Of a stretch of 64,000 nt of DNA, positions 1 to 11,188 are shown piece after piece; positions within the stretch are counted from its first letter, which is position 1, and every line of letters starts with the position of its first letter. This DNA comes from Meconema thalassinum (taxonomy: Eukaryota > Arthropoda > Insecta > Orthoptera > Tettigoniidae). Position numbers and translations under genes: made by a program. The stretch is from NCBI GenBank assembly GCA_946902985.2, contig OX336388.2, forward strand, positions 365,663,387 to 365,727,386, in the 5' to 3' direction. Below the pieces are notes generated by a model that was given only the letters and a program-made list of their open reading frames with translations, did no database searches and was not told the origin of the DNA.

Positions 1-2
1 CG

Positions 3-284
3 TTACAGAACACAATTCAGATCAATCCCTCAAAGGAAACAATGGAGAGGAATAGGTTGAAATGGATCCGAAATGTAAACCAAATGGATAAAGAGAGACT
101 AACAAAAAGAGCTTTGGAATGGTCAGAGCCTCGGCAAAGACCAACAGGAAGACCACGGACAAGATGCACAGATCAAGTGAAAGATAATGTGAAACGGAGA
201 GGACAACAATGGCAAGAAGGGCTGAAAGACAGAATGAGGGAGAAAAAGGAAGATTGGAAGAGGCTCTGTGAACGACCTGCATAG
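3..284 (+). pseudogene. C-terminal tail of a non-LTR retrotransposon reverse transcriptase, fragment
   Basis: The frame is open from the window edge to a stop at 284. The last 80 residues have the basic tail seen after the RT domain of many arthropod LINEs: an RLKWIRNVN-type segment (family form RLRWxGHVxRM), then KRALEW, then the arginine-rich GRPRTRCTDQVKDNV and a final WKRLCE. Only this tail is visible; fingers, palm and endonuclease lie outside the window or are lost. It is followed at once by an AAG microsatellite, as expected of a LINE 3' end. The ATG at 42 is probably an internal methionine, because the open frame extends upstream. The family match is from memory of the pattern; the clade is not assigned. 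Confidence 0.7.
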
Positions 285-300
285 GCTGAAACGTTTTCGT

Positions 301-322
301 AAGAAGAAGAAGAAGAAGAAGA
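301..322. repeat. (AAG)n microsatellite tail
   Basis: About seven AAG units directly follow the LINE C-terminus. Short simple-repeat tails at the 3' end are typical of LINEs that do not use poly(A). Confidence 0.85.
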
Positions 323-324
323 AT

Positions 325-1057
325 ATTATTTAATGTTATTAAATTCTGTAGCTTGCCTTTCATAAATTATCGAATCCCAGTATTGACTCTTCTTAAAATT
401 AAGCCCAGTGACTCGTTACAGGAAGATACTACCTCGCGGAATATTCATAATTAACCAATACTGAATTATTATATGTTCTAGCATGTAAATTGTTATTGTA
501 GCTGTGGTGGTTTAATTAATTTAAGGGGTGATAATCTGAGGTCATTACCCAATGTTCTATGGTTGGTATTGTCAGTATTTTTTTATTATTACAGATACAT
601 TTCTGGAAAAAACACATTTTACTGATGTTCTATTGAACCAGTTTTTCGGGAAGTTGATTAACCAGTACCATGAACTGGTACAACACTCCTTATTGTTGCA
701 TTTATGTTTTGTAGATAAGCCTCATCGTTTGACTTTGGACATAGGTTTTCCAGTGATGGCGCTGTGTTGGCGTTAGTTATCTTGTGTAACGATGCAAGCT
801 TTAATGTAAGCCAGTACCTTATTACCATAGTAAGTAATACCTTTTTTCAAATTTTCAAATATTATTTTTAAGTTTCTGGCCAGAAATGAAAACAACGTTT
901 GGACAATGAGTTTAGACTTTGAAATAGTTGCTCTATTATTTATCAAAATATAGGTTATGTACCAAAATTTATGAATCCAATTTAAGAGGTGGGGGAGTCT
1001 TTAAATTGAACCGACCGGTGTAATATATGAAAATAGGCTATTTAGATCTTCACGGAC
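325..1057. other. No gene recognised
   Basis: AT-rich sequence with short ORFs only (for example 552-776) that lack recognisable motifs. No clear terminal repeats were seen. Confidence 0.5.
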
Positions 1058-1479
1058 CTTCTTCTTCTCCATGTGCCGTCTCCTCTTAGAAGGTTGGCGA
1101 TCATCTCAGCAATCCGGTTTTTGGATCTAGCTGCACTGAAAAGTTCACTGGAACTACACTTAAACCATTTTTTTAGGTTGTCCAACCAAGAGATCCTTCT
1201 TCTTCCTCGACTACTCCTGCCCTCAACCTTCCCTTGAATAATTTCTTGTAGCAGACGATACCTGTCTCCTCACATTATATGGCCCAAGTATTGTAACTTC
1301 CTAATTTTGACACAGGTAATCATCTATCCAACCTATCCAACGCAATATCTCAAGATTTGTGATTCTATCTATCCGGCTTACTCGTACGTTCCTTCGGTAC
1401 GACCACATCTCAAACGCCTCTAGTCTGTTAATCATATCTTGTTTGAGTGTCCCAGCTTCCAAACCATACCTACTTGTTC
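1058..1479 (-). pseudogene. Decayed 3' end of a second LINE, minus strand
   Basis: Read on the minus strand, this stretch gives a chain of segments typical of the C-terminal part of an endonuclease-reverse transcriptase LINE: YGLEAGTLKQDM, then INRLEAFEMWSYRR, then RIDRITNLEILRWIG. After a frameshift it gives RKLQYLGHIM and RGRRRISWLDNLKKW, and it ends near AEMIANLLRGDG. At least one frameshift and stops break it. The plus strand begins with CTTCTTCTTC, the complement of an AAG tail like the one at 301-322. It is too damaged for an ORF call, but order and spacing of the segments are right. Confidence 0.75.
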
Positions 1480-1997
1480 TTTAAATAAATGATAGCAACA
1501 TGTCCAATTGGACCTCCATCTACATTGCAACAATACTCCATATTCTCCATTATATGTACTGTGTTCCAAATAAATCTTTCAGAATAAATTATGACCATCG
1601 TTTAACGGGTTAATTACTCCCACCATATGCTATCGATGATTATGATCTCGAGAAACAACTGAATCATTTATTTTTTCGCCGGGCGATCTATGTCGCTCGA
1701 CCACCATTTGTAATGTATAACAACCCATTGCGGCATGCAACCAACATTACTCCCTATGGAATGTCAGAAGCTAGTTTGAGGTCACAGCCACTGCTGTATA
1801 TCTCTACAGGAATGCACTATTAGAGCAATTTTACAGCCTTATAACTCAAACATTTTATTATCAACTTTTTATGGCAAAGAGGGATAGAGATAATTCTTCC
1901 AAAATTGGTTCCCTCAACTTTTGTGGCAAGCAGCCCTAAAATGCGTCAACATTGTCCATTATGACAATGATAATAATTAATAACCGTGATGACTGAT
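1480..1997. other. No gene recognised
   Basis: AT-rich sequence without long ORFs, clear repeats or terminal motifs. Confidence 0.5.
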
Positions 1998-2118
1998 AGT
2001 GTTATCTCATTAAAACCTCCAAGTCAAACACTAAAGAAACGTTTAATTACATTATTAATCGTACATGTTTCGATATTTCATTGATACCTACCACAGCGTG
2101 ATTGATATTAAATCTTGA
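1998..2118 (-). repeat. Left arm of foldback repeat F (interrupted)
   Basis: The reverse complement of this stretch matches 5690-5797 closely, including the GAAACATGTACG segment and the AACGTTTCTTTAGTG segment. Together with 5174-5360 it forms the left half of a large palindrome. The palindrome was split by element A1, inserted at about 2119. The ribozyme-like core in this arm is degraded (CTGTGGT instead of CTGAGGA). Confidence 0.75.
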
Positions 2119-3221
2119 AACAAGTACAGTAGTTCCGTGAAGAACTATACAGCCTTTGTTCATATATCCTACTTATGTTAATTGCCTCTATCGACATACA
2201 AAAGTTCAGTTTGATTGATGTAATAGATTCGCAGATATTGAGAACCGGCTAAATATTGCGGAAGGTCGCCATGTTGGATTTTTATATCTGTAGGTCTTAG
2301 AGTTATGTACTGTTAAATGAAGAGTATTTTGTACGTGTATTATTCAAACTTCAGCCGCATGATTAGGACACAAGAAGTAAAAACGAGATTTTAAAATTTC
2401 GCACAACTGCCATCATGTGGTTATGGAAACAAATGAAAACAAGAAGTTCCGTGACGAACTAAAGAGCCTACTTTTCTTAAAATTTAAGATTCATGCTAAT
2501 GATTAATGACGAAATTAAGTTGGCAATATCGAAATTTCTAATTAGTTCGAAATACTGTATAACTGGCATAATGTACCCTAATAAAGCACTACAGTTGGCA
2601 GCCCTGGTGACTAAATATATTCTTAGATCCATTTCTTAGGGTACAGAATACAAAATTTGGTTGAAGTTCAATGGATAGCATGGACGTTACACGCAGATAA
2701 ACATTGGATCTAACAGCGCGCGTAAATTCATGTTGGCAACAATACCATGCATGTATTGGTCAGAAATAATCTGAAATAATATGATCTATTGTTGTGCCAA
2801 TTTTGAATGAAATACAATAGTTAGTATAGAAGTCACATGAATTTAAATTTGGACGTCTCAGCAGGCTTAGAATCATGTTGGTAGCACTGACGTATAAAAG
2901 TTACTCCAAATTAATATAGAATGTCAGGTACTATACGTGGCATAGTTTAAAACTGTCGGCTTGCATATTTTCTGATATATGGGTATTTGGATTAAAACAA
3001 ATTGCGAGAATTTATTAACAGTTGGCAGCCCTGGTGGCCCTTAAGAATACGCTCAGTCATATCTCTTTATGTACACATGGCACATAAAAAATTAGGTTGA
3101 AATCCAATTGATAGTGTAGAAGTTATATGCATTTAAAATTTGGACTTATCAACAGGCTTATAATCATTTTGGCAACACTGCCATGTATGGCCTCCTGGAA
3201 ATTAAACTGCAATATTATTAT

Positions 3222-3592
3222 TTATGTATGTCTACCCCTTATTATTCCCGTTTTTTCCAACGAGGTCGGGGATGAGATGCGATGGAAGTCTTAGTGGCGA
3301 TGGTTTTTACGGCCGGATGCCCTTCCTGACGCCAACCTCATGAGAGGAGTTAATGAGAGATGAAATGAATGATGGTGAATGAAACTGGGCAAGGATGTGG
3401 AAGGAAGCGGCCGTGGCCTGTCAGAAGGTACCGTCCCAGCATTTGCCTGGTGTTGAAAATGGGAAACCACGGAAAACCATTTCAAGGACAGCCGACGGTG
3501 GGGCTCGAACCCACGCGTCTACCGAGTCAGCAGAGAGCTTGGCCCCTTGACCTAACGCAGCGCTTTAGCCCGCGTAGCCACTACTGTCGGTT
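3222..3592 (-). mobile_element. tRNA-derived SINE (head type S2) inserted in B1
   Basis: On the minus strand it starts with a tRNA-like head: TGGCTACGCGGGCTAAAG as the A-box region and GGGTTCGAGCCCCACC as the B box. Next comes a conserved body segment (CCGTGGTTTCCCATTTTC ... AGGCAAATGCTGGG). The 3' part contains GGCGTCAGGAAGGGCATCC, reminiscent of RTE-type LINE 3' ends. The target duplication AATATTATTAT (3211-3221 and 3593-3603) brackets it. Intact family B copies lack the insert. Confidence 0.8.
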
Positions 3593-3817
3593 AATATTAT
3601 TATCTATACGTGTGTCAATTTTGAAATAGCTCCGATTCATAGCTTCCAATATATCCAACATGGAGCTCAAATTTCAAATGCGATTTTTCAGCAGTTGGTA
3701 GCACAGACATCATTTTCAAATATGGCCGTGAGATATTCAGGTATAGGTCTTTACTCCTACCAAATTTTGTTTGCAGCAGCCGTTTAGGAGTTGATAGGAG
3801 GGGGGGACACACACACA

Positions 3818-3857
3818 GCCAGACAGACAGACAGAAGGACAGACAGACAGACAGAAG

Positions 3858-3888
<31 letters not shown>

Positions 3889-3892
3889 ACAC
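3818..3892. repeat. (CAGA)n/(GACA)n microsatellite of B1
   Basis: A tetranucleotide tract immediately upstream of the B1 3' hairpin. The same position is microsatellite in every A, B and E copy here. Confidence 0.9.
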
Positions 3893-5173
3893 TTTTACCC
3901 GATCTCATAAGTCTACTTTTTCCTCATTTTTGCAAAATGTGAAAACTAGGCTAAAAATTAGATGCCAGTGGATTAACATTTGTAGAAGGAATAACTGTAC
4001 CAAGTGTCACTGCACTCGGATGGTTAAATTGCGAGAAACGACCATGTGAATATGTATACTCCGCGTCACCGCCATGTTGGATTTGTGATCACCAGGTTAT
4101 TGAAAGTCCTATAGGTGAACTTATGTTCATAGCCCCTATGAACATTAAAAAATTAAGTTTGATTTCTGTAATAGATTCGTATTTTTTGAGATCCATCTTA
4201 ATAATTCGGATGGTCGCCACGTTAGATTTTTGTATGTATAGGCCATAGAGTCATGTACCATTAAAGGAAAATTATATCAAGGGTTCATTATTCAACCTTT
4301 CACTTTGATCGCATGATTACGACACAAGAAATAAAAACTTAATTTTAAAATTCGCACAGCCGCCATCTAGAGGTTATGTAAACAATTGAACTAAATTAGA
4401 TGCCAGTGCATTACAATGTGTATAAACATTTCCTGTACCAAGTTTCATTGGGTTTGGATCATTAAATCGCGAGAAAGAACTATTTAATATTTTCAATTTC
4501 ACCTGGCTGCCATGTTCGTTTTATAGTTAACCGTTTTTTTTAAGTCTTATAGATGAACTTCCAGTAGTGCCCTTTATCTCCGTACAAAATTTCAGGGTGA
4601 TGCCGCTAATAGTTTCAGAGATAGCCTATAGAATGCCGGTGAAATATTTCGCACAGCAGCCATCTTGAGGTTATGTAAAAAATTGAACGAAGTTAGATGC
4701 CGGTGCATTACAATGTGTATAAACATATACGGTTCCACGTTTCATTGCGCTAGGTTGGTTAAATCGTTAGAAACGGCTATTGAAAGTCGCAACTTCGCTT
4801 GGCCGCCATGTTGGTTTTGTAGTTATCAGTTATCAAAAATCACATAGGTGAACTTCTAGTAGTTCCCTTTATCACCGTGAAATATTCCAGGGTGATATCG
4901 GTAATAGTATCGTAGATATCGAATGCTGGTGAAATATTGGGCACAGCCGCCATGTTGGATTGGTAAGACGTAACAAAATTTGAAGGGCACGGTCGGGGTG
5001 GTCCGGAATAGTGCTATGAACTTACCGAGTTTCATTGCAATCGCTCCAGCCATTTAGAAGTTATTAGGGGGGGGCACACACATTCTCACACACACACACA
5101 CGCACACACAGACAGACACACGGGCAAAAGGTGATCTCATAAGCCTATTTTTTTTCATAACAGAAAATAGGCT

Positions 5174-5797
5174 AACTAGTTAACAAAGCCAAAAAAAAAA
5201 GGAGAGCCTTACTAAAATTGTTTAATATCAAAAATGGAATAGCTTACAATTATATTGAATGCCATATGTTAAAAAGTGATAGTAAAATTATGTTATTAAT
5301 AAGAGATGTACCTTATAAACTGCCTACGTCAATGCTCCATTAATTTTGTTCGATGCTGTAGTGAAAGAAGGTATCGCTCTTTATTATATAATATTTGTTA
5401 CGTTTTGTCTCACAAATTTTGTTCCAATTGAAGCGACAATTTAGCCTACATCTTTTACGCTTCTTCATTCTTCTGACAGCGACATCTTCTGTCACTACAG
5501 CATCGAATAAAATTAAAGGAGTATTGACGTAGGCAGTTTATAAGGTAGATCTCTTATTTTAATAGCATCATGACTTTTTAATAGGCCTACATGACATTTA
5601 ATTATTTGCAAGCTTTCCCATTTTTTATTTTAAACAATTTTGGTAAGGATATCCATTTGTTTTTGGCTTTGTTAACTAGTTTTTAGATTTAATATCAATC
5701 ACGCTGAGGAAGGTATCAATGAAATGCCGAAACATGTACGATTAATAATGTAATTAAACGTTTCTTTAGTGTTTGACTAGGTGGTTTTAATGAGATA
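5174..5797 (+). repeat. Foldback (palindromic) repeat F, centre and right arm
   Basis: 5174-5360 and the reverse complement of about 5470-5687 match (shared ACTAGTTAACAAAGCC, CTTATAAACTGCCTACGTCA and TTCGATGCTGTAGTGA). A loop of about 110 bp lies between them. The palindrome continues outward as 5690-5797 against 1998-2118. Each arm is about 320 bp once A1 is removed. No coding region is seen. Inverted partial copies of this kind are common for Penelope-like elements, which would fit the ribozyme-like motif; the family remains unproven. Confidence 0.7.
5688..5758 (+). ncRNA. Candidate type I hammerhead ribozyme motif
   Basis: The core boxes are in the right order: CTGAGGA (5704-5710, consensus CUGANGA), a short stem II (GGTA 5712-5715 with TGCC 5725-5728), GAAA (5729-5732), then CATGTA with a very short stem III and a possible cleavage site after GTA (5738). 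Helix I can form from G-C pairs next to the core and TTTAAT (5688-5693) with ATTAAA (5753-5758). Tiny stem III versions are known from Penelope-like elements and retrozymes. Fold and activity are inferred by eye only. Confidence 0.4.
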
Positions 5798-6374
5798 ATA
5801 AACAGCCGTAGTCTTTATTGTAATCGCAAATCTGTTACTGAAGTATTTCAGTCAACTCATATCAACTTTTGGCTATCGTAAAGCCTGTAAAGTGTTGGCT
5901 GAACGGAAACATGAATAATTCTGGAACTCGAAAATAACTCGTATTATGTGTTACGTGATTCCTTCATAACCAGGTGAATCAGCTGCCCCTATTAATATTG
6001 TTTTATTCGACCCAACTAACCCGTGTTGTCAGGAAGGTCGACATTAAATTTCTCCCGCTTGCATTGCGTCCCGTATGGTTCAAATGCACTACTACAAATA
6101 TATGCTCGCAAACGATACTGAACAGTATTATTGTGCTCGTAGGACGCAAGTGGCCGGTCATGACATCTGGCGGAAAAGATTCGCATAAGATAATTCTAAT
6201 AAGGCGAGAGCATTCTAGCGGCCATAAAAGGAAAATTTTCAATTAAAGCTGTTCTAACGTGCAGGCAGGTACGCAGCTCGCAACCAGATTGCATGCTTGT
6301 CACCGTCATAGTTCATCTGGTTGATGTTTTAGATGTCTCGTGCAGATCCGATGGTGAATGTTGTTTTAATTAAA
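5798..6374. other. No gene recognised
   Basis: Unassigned sequence. The 90-codon ORF at 5974-6246 has no motif I recognise, and overlapping ORFs occupy both strands. Confidence 0.45.
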
Positions 6375-6445
6375 TATATAGGATATATATTTTCCATTGT
6401 TATATGCACAGTATAACGCTTAATTTGATAACGTCTGAGTAAAAT
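6375..6445 (+). repeat. Repeat D, copy 1, left part
   Basis: The segment TATATTTTCCATTGTTATATGC ... CAGTATAACGCTTAATTT matches 34965-35030. Copy 1 is interrupted by the LINE at 6446-11188 and resumes at 11189. Confidence 0.65.
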
Positions 6446-6616
6446 AGTTGCTCGACAGCCTTCGTCGAGCGAGGTCGCGTCTGACTCACGTGAGGTACCG
6501 GTACTGTGCTTGGCTATTTATGTGCGTATATCTGGTCTCGAACCACTGAATACCGTGTTCTGTGAGCGGTTCATATTCGCATAACTCTCGTCTTGTACTA
6601 GTAAACGACAATCACC

Positions 6617-7775
6617 ATGGTTACAAAATTTGTGCGCAAGCTCACTTTAAAATGTGTTTTTGAACGCGACAACAGGCCCAGCGCTTGGGAGGTGCACAAT
6701 TGGATCTCCACTTGTTTGAAAGTCACTGCTGACCAGATCGAGATGATACAACTCGACAATTTGGACAACGCCGTATATTTAAAGGTAATTTCCCAAGTAC
6801 TGTTTGAGAGGTTGTTAAGTATACATGCGGGCCAACAGAAAATTACTTTGTCTGATGGTCGCATAGGGACTGTGCAAATTACTGCTGCCGACAATGTCAT
6901 CAAAACAGTTCGTATTCTCAATGTTCCCCCGGAGGTCCCCATCAGTTCAATAATAAGTACTCTTAGCAAATATGGTAAAGTGAATGAGCATCGAAATTAG
7001 GAATGGTCTGCTAGTGCTCAATACCCATTTCGAGTGCAGAATGGCATACGCGCAGTGCGCATGGACTTGAAGGAAGCCATCCCCTCCTTCATTTCCATTG
7101 ATGGCTATCGTGCACAGATTGTTTATGATGGTCAAATGCGAACTTGCCTTGCATGGAACTCGACAAAACCATTTACGACCCCAGTGTCCCCTGCGACGAG
7201 CACACGCTTTCGACCAGCGTACGGTAGGACCTGATACTGTTGAACCAGAAAATACTGCCCTGCCGGTTAGTGGCGACCCATCAATCTCGAGTCACCCATC
7301 CCCAGCATGGGCCCCGGAACACGTTGTCCCGCCATCAGCTCCAACACCTAAGCATGCTGTTGATCACTCAGACAGTGAAGGTACCGATTTAACAGTCGCA
7401 CCACCACCAGGAACTCATGACGGGTATCCCGGCATGTACACAGCAGCTGAAGTAATTGCGCCTACAAGCTCTGATCTGCTTCACGTTCCGGATCCGCCCC
7501 CGACGGACCCACTGCCCAATCTAACTGACACTGCAAACAGTCTTGCCACAGATGACGATATGGAAATTGAGGTTGCTGGGAGTGAAACAGCTAGTACTGC
7601 TCACCGCCACATGACCGCTCCGGACACTGGGAAGACTACGTCCTTAACCCCATCAGCTGCTACAACGCACAAGGAAATCCCTCTTGTGAAAACCGTCACG
7701 CTTAGTCATCGAGACCCACGATTACCTCCGAGACTGAAGAGTACTGACAAATCCCTGGGCAATTCTAAACGCTGA
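6617..7775 (+). pseudogene. LINE ORF1 (RNA-binding, CCHC type), broken
   Basis: The ATG at 6617 sits in a good context (ACCATGG). The first 127 codons end at a TAG (6998-7000), and the same frame continues with AVRMDLKEAIPSFISIDGYR and YDGQMRTC, the usual lead-in to a zinc knuckle in LINE ORF1 proteins. A frameshift near 7165-7190 then moves into the frame ending at 7775, giving a C...H....CPLRRAHAF remnant and a long Pro/Thr/Ser-rich tail. One nonsense change and one frameshift are therefore visible. ORF1 proteins package the LINE RNA. The RRM-like fold is inferred from NVPPEVPISSIISTLSKYG-type sequence, not demonstrated. Confidence 0.75.
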
Positions 7776-7898
7776 CCTACAATATTTGCTGCTGTTCCTT
7801 TGTTTTTCATCAATAACGTCAGTTTTACGGGCCACTATCGCATATAGAACATGTATTTCTCTCCTTTGTTTCTACATTTCGTGCTCGTTTTCCAGAGC

Positions 7899-10800
7899 AT
7901 GGCCAGTATTCTCACGACGTTTGCTACTCTCAATGTCAATGGCGTGAAGAATGTCACCACACCGGCCCTGCTGGGTAGGTTCTTGAAAGAATATGATATT
8001 GATATATTGTTTCTGCAGGAGGTCAATGAAAACAATTTTGGCTACTTGTACAATTATGACCATGTTGTGAATGTGTGGGACACCGTCCGGGGCACCGCCA
8101 TCGTGTATAGAAAGGGTTTCGAAATTACCGATGTCCTCATAGACCCATCAGGTAGAATATTGTCAGCTTCCTTTAATAACATCAGACTGATCAACGTATA
8201 CGGCCAGTCCGGGACGAACTACATGCATGACCGGAACGCACTGTTCGGCCATGACATCTTGACACATGTAGCGACGTCAGGTCCGGTGATATTAGCCGGT
8301 GATTTCAATTGCACACTGCATCCTCTGATCAAACAGGCGCATTCAACTTCTGTCCAGGGCTGCAGACACTTACCCATAGCATGCAGCTGGTGGATGCCTG
8401 GCAACGATTGCATGGTTCGTTCGTGGAATTTACCTTCTGTCGTGGGGATTCCAGATCTAGAATAGATCGCGCTTATATCTCCCAGCCACAAGCCCATCTT
8501 CTTGCTAGCTGTAAAGTAGTTCCCGTAGCCTGCAGTGACCACCACAGTGTCATATTTACTCTTAAAGCGCAACGGGGAGACAGATGCTTCATTGGTCGGG
8601 GTTCATGGAAAATGAACAAGAATGCTTTTCAAACCCACGACAATGACCGACGCTTTGCCCCCATTTATCAACAATGTACTGCAACAAAATATCTATACCA
8701 TAATATTCTAGACTGGTGGATAAAGAAGTTAAAGCCTACCATTAGATCTACAGCCAAAACGTTCACCTATGAACGGTCCCACGACCTAAACAGGAAACTC
8801 GACTTTTATACCACAGTCATGTATGACCTGCATCGGAAGGAACGGCTAGGAGAAAATGTTTCAACACCCCTCAGTTCCATCAAGAAGGCTATTATAGGGA
8901 TTAAACAGCAGAGTCTCCAGGACTTGCGCCCTCACTTTAAAGGAACCTCCATCTTAGCAGATGAACGAATGTCGCTCTTTCATTTAGACAAAATGCGAAT
9001 ATCAGCAAACCGACAATGTGTGCATGAATGGGTTAATGAACAAGGTATGGTCATCAGAACTCACGAACACATACTCGCCGAAAGTGAGCGCCACTTTCGT
9101 GACATGTTGGGAGAAGACAGCGTTAGTGATTTGCATGTAAATAACACCTTGCGTTCTGTTGACAAACACCTCGAGGACGATGACATCCATTTTCTTGAGA
9201 CGTCTATCAGCAAGGAAGAGGTGAAACATGCACTAGACCAGACTGCATCTAATAAGACACCCGGCGTTGATGGCATCCCGTACGAGTGGTACCGACACTT
9301 TTGGACCATGGTCGGAGATGACCTGACAAGTGTGCTTAATCAAGCATTGACCGGTGACATTCCGAATACCTTCACAGAAGGGGTTATTCTTCTGATTCCG
9401 AAACAATCGAAATGTGTCTATATCACTGACTACAGACCCATTACTATCTTAAATACCGATTATAAACTTCTGACCAAGGGGTTAGCAAACAGAATCAGAC
9501 GCATTCTTCCCACTTTAATTGGCAATGGGCAAACTTGTACCATTCCAGGAAGAAATATCGTGCACAACCTTCGGCCATTCGTGATATTATCATACACTAC
9601 TCTGTAGCTGATAATCCCGCAGCTGCGCTTGCAAGCATTGACCTTAATAAGGCCTTTGACAGAATAGCCCACAAGTATTTATGGAAGGTATTAGAACGCT
9701 TTCATTTTCCCAACACAATCATAGCAACTTTCCAACGTCTTTACCAAACGGCTTCTTCTCGTGTAATGGTCAACGGGTTTCTGTCATCGAAAATTCCAGT
9801 CAAAAGTCTGTCAGACAAGGATGCCCCCTATCAATGGCTCTATTCGTCTTGGCGCAGGAACCCATGGTCAGGATGATGAACAACGTACTCACTGGCCTCA
9901 CGATCAACGGAGAGCGTTTCACATGCAAAATATTGGGTATAACTATCAGTCGAAATATTGCGGTGACCATACAGACCAACTGGGCTGTCCGATTAAATGT
10001 TCTGAGGTTCCAACTGAAAGAGGAACTTTCAAGATGGCTCAATATTCTGCAAAAAACCTGGCACATTAATATGTTTGCTCTGTCGAAACTGTGGTATATG
10101 GCGCAAGTACTTCCCCCTCCACATATAATCAGCCAGCGCATTGAAATGGCGATTGGATTCTATCTTTGGAAAGGCTATCGCTATAGAATTCGACGGGAAC
10201 AACTGCAGTTACCAGAACAGTGTGATGGGCTGCGACTTTTTGCAGTTGAACTGAAATGCTCTTCACTCTTGTTGAAACATATTATCAAGGCGAGACAGTC
10301 TACAGGTGATCCGTTCGTTTGTGCTGCTCTGAAAGTAATTGAAACTACTCCTTTACGACAATCCCATCCATTCCGAACCTAAACTAAAACTTCCCACAGC
10401 CCACATCTCCGATGGTTCCTTTAATGAAGCTAAACACATTTATGCTTTTTTATTGCAACTCCGTAATTTCACACCCCTGGTGCATTTAAAATACCCCAAC
10501 GAGGACTGGAAGCATATCTGGGGCAATGTGCTCAACAAATGCCTTCCCTTAGAATGGCGACTGTCTGTATATGCCTGCATTAATGAAATCATCCCCACTG
10601 GTGAAAAAATGAAGTGGCACGAACAAGTGGCTGATGATACCTGTCCTGTGTGCAACAGGGCTGACACCCTTACCCACCGCATCACTACATGTGGGAGTGC
10701 GAACGGCGTGTGGCGATGGACGACGAATGCTATTCACAGCATAACTGGGCTTGCACGCAACAGGGACGAGGAGATCTTGAACTTCGAAATACGGGATGTA

Positions 10801-10992
10801 CTGGGTGAGCCGAAAAAGAATGCCATCTTATGGCTTGCAGCTGCAGCAATCCACTACAGCCTTACTGGATACCGGACACCCCTGGTGAATACCCTGTCTG
10901 GTTTTCTGGATCACCTCCTGAAAGAACGATGGAAACTCGTACAGCGGAAGTGTCTCAACAGTGCTTTTGGCAACCTTTTATATAAATTCTAA
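7899..10992 (+). pseudogene. LINE ORF2: endonuclease and reverse transcriptase, broken
   Basis: The endonuclease starts with FATLNVNG, then FLQEVNENN (catalytic Glu), AGDFN and CSDHHS, all hallmarks of the EEP fold. RT blocks follow: NKTPGVDGIPYEW, DYRPITILNTDYKLL, SIDLNKAFDRI and SVRQGCPLSMALF. The block expected next, with F/YADD, is missing: near 9930 GERFTCK runs directly into ILGITISRN, so an internal deletion removed the catalytic aspartates. The C-terminus has CPVC...THRITTC, a zinc knuckle typical of LINEs. Frameshifts occur near 8320, 9560, 9815 and 10370. The start ATG at 7899 is chosen because the endonuclease begins right after it. Confidence 0.85.
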
Positions 10993-11188
10993 CAACATAC
11001 GTGTAGTCATCATTGTGCTACAGTCTTGGTGTTTTGTTCTTGTGTTTTGTGTGTTTTTATACTTTGTTCTTTTTTCAAAGACTACAATGAACTTTGAACA
11101 TTACCTTGAGGAGGGAATTGTATTTAGTGATCAGTGTTTGTAGCTTTTTTTTTTGTAAACATAAGAATGAATAAATCAATAAAAAAAA

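Larger units (their letters stand above)
2439..3957 (+). mobile_element. Family B non-coding element, copy B1, nested in A1
   Basis: It starts with ACAAGAAGTTCCGTGACGAACT (hairpin AGTTC/GAACT), followed by subterminal AGCCTACTTTTC. It ends after a GACA/CAGA microsatellite with GATCTCATAAGTCTACTTTT, a loop, and GAAAACTAGGCTAAAAA. The flanking sequence continues family A without obvious loss: 2400-2438 and 3958 onward match A2 around 59460. A SINE lies inside at 3222-3592. It has no coding capacity. The minus-strand ORF at 3615-3908 is microsatellite translation. Confidence 0.8.
2119..5175 (+). mobile_element. Family A non-coding element (Helentron/HINE-like), copy A1, split by B1
   Basis: The 5' end has the family A start, with a 5-bp hairpin (AGTTC at 2131, GAACT at 2142). 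The body is non-coding, with repeated GCCGCCAT-type boxes, then an AC-rich microsatellite at about 5075-5121. The 3' end is GATCTCATAAGCCTATTTT, a loop, then AAAATAGGCT. Matching copies lie at 59159-60690 and 61765-63298. B1 occupies 2439-3957. The 5' subterminal motif has drifted from its 3' partner. No transposase is encoded, so it would need an enzyme supplied in trans. Confidence 0.8.
6446..11188 (+). mobile_element. Two-ORF non-LTR retrotransposon (APE-type, Tx1/L1-like), inactive
   Basis: A near full-length LINE: a GC-richer 5' UTR (6446-6616), ORF1 (6617-7775), ORF2 with apurinic-type endonuclease, RT and a C-terminal zinc knuckle (7899-10992), and an A-rich 3' end (to about 11188). 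It sits inside repeat D. Flanks carry a possible short target duplication (AGTAA at about 6441 and 11189); exact ends are uncertain by several bases. The undisturbed site survives in D copy 2 near 35025. Both ORFs are broken. Confidence 0.8.

Noticed and set aside
3615..3908. Minus-strand ORF rich in SVCLSVCLS
   Set aside because: Translation of the tetranucleotide microsatellite of element B1; no coding signal.
5974..6246. 90-codon ORF as a host gene
   Set aside because: No motif, overlapping ORF on the other strand of similar length, no codon or context support.
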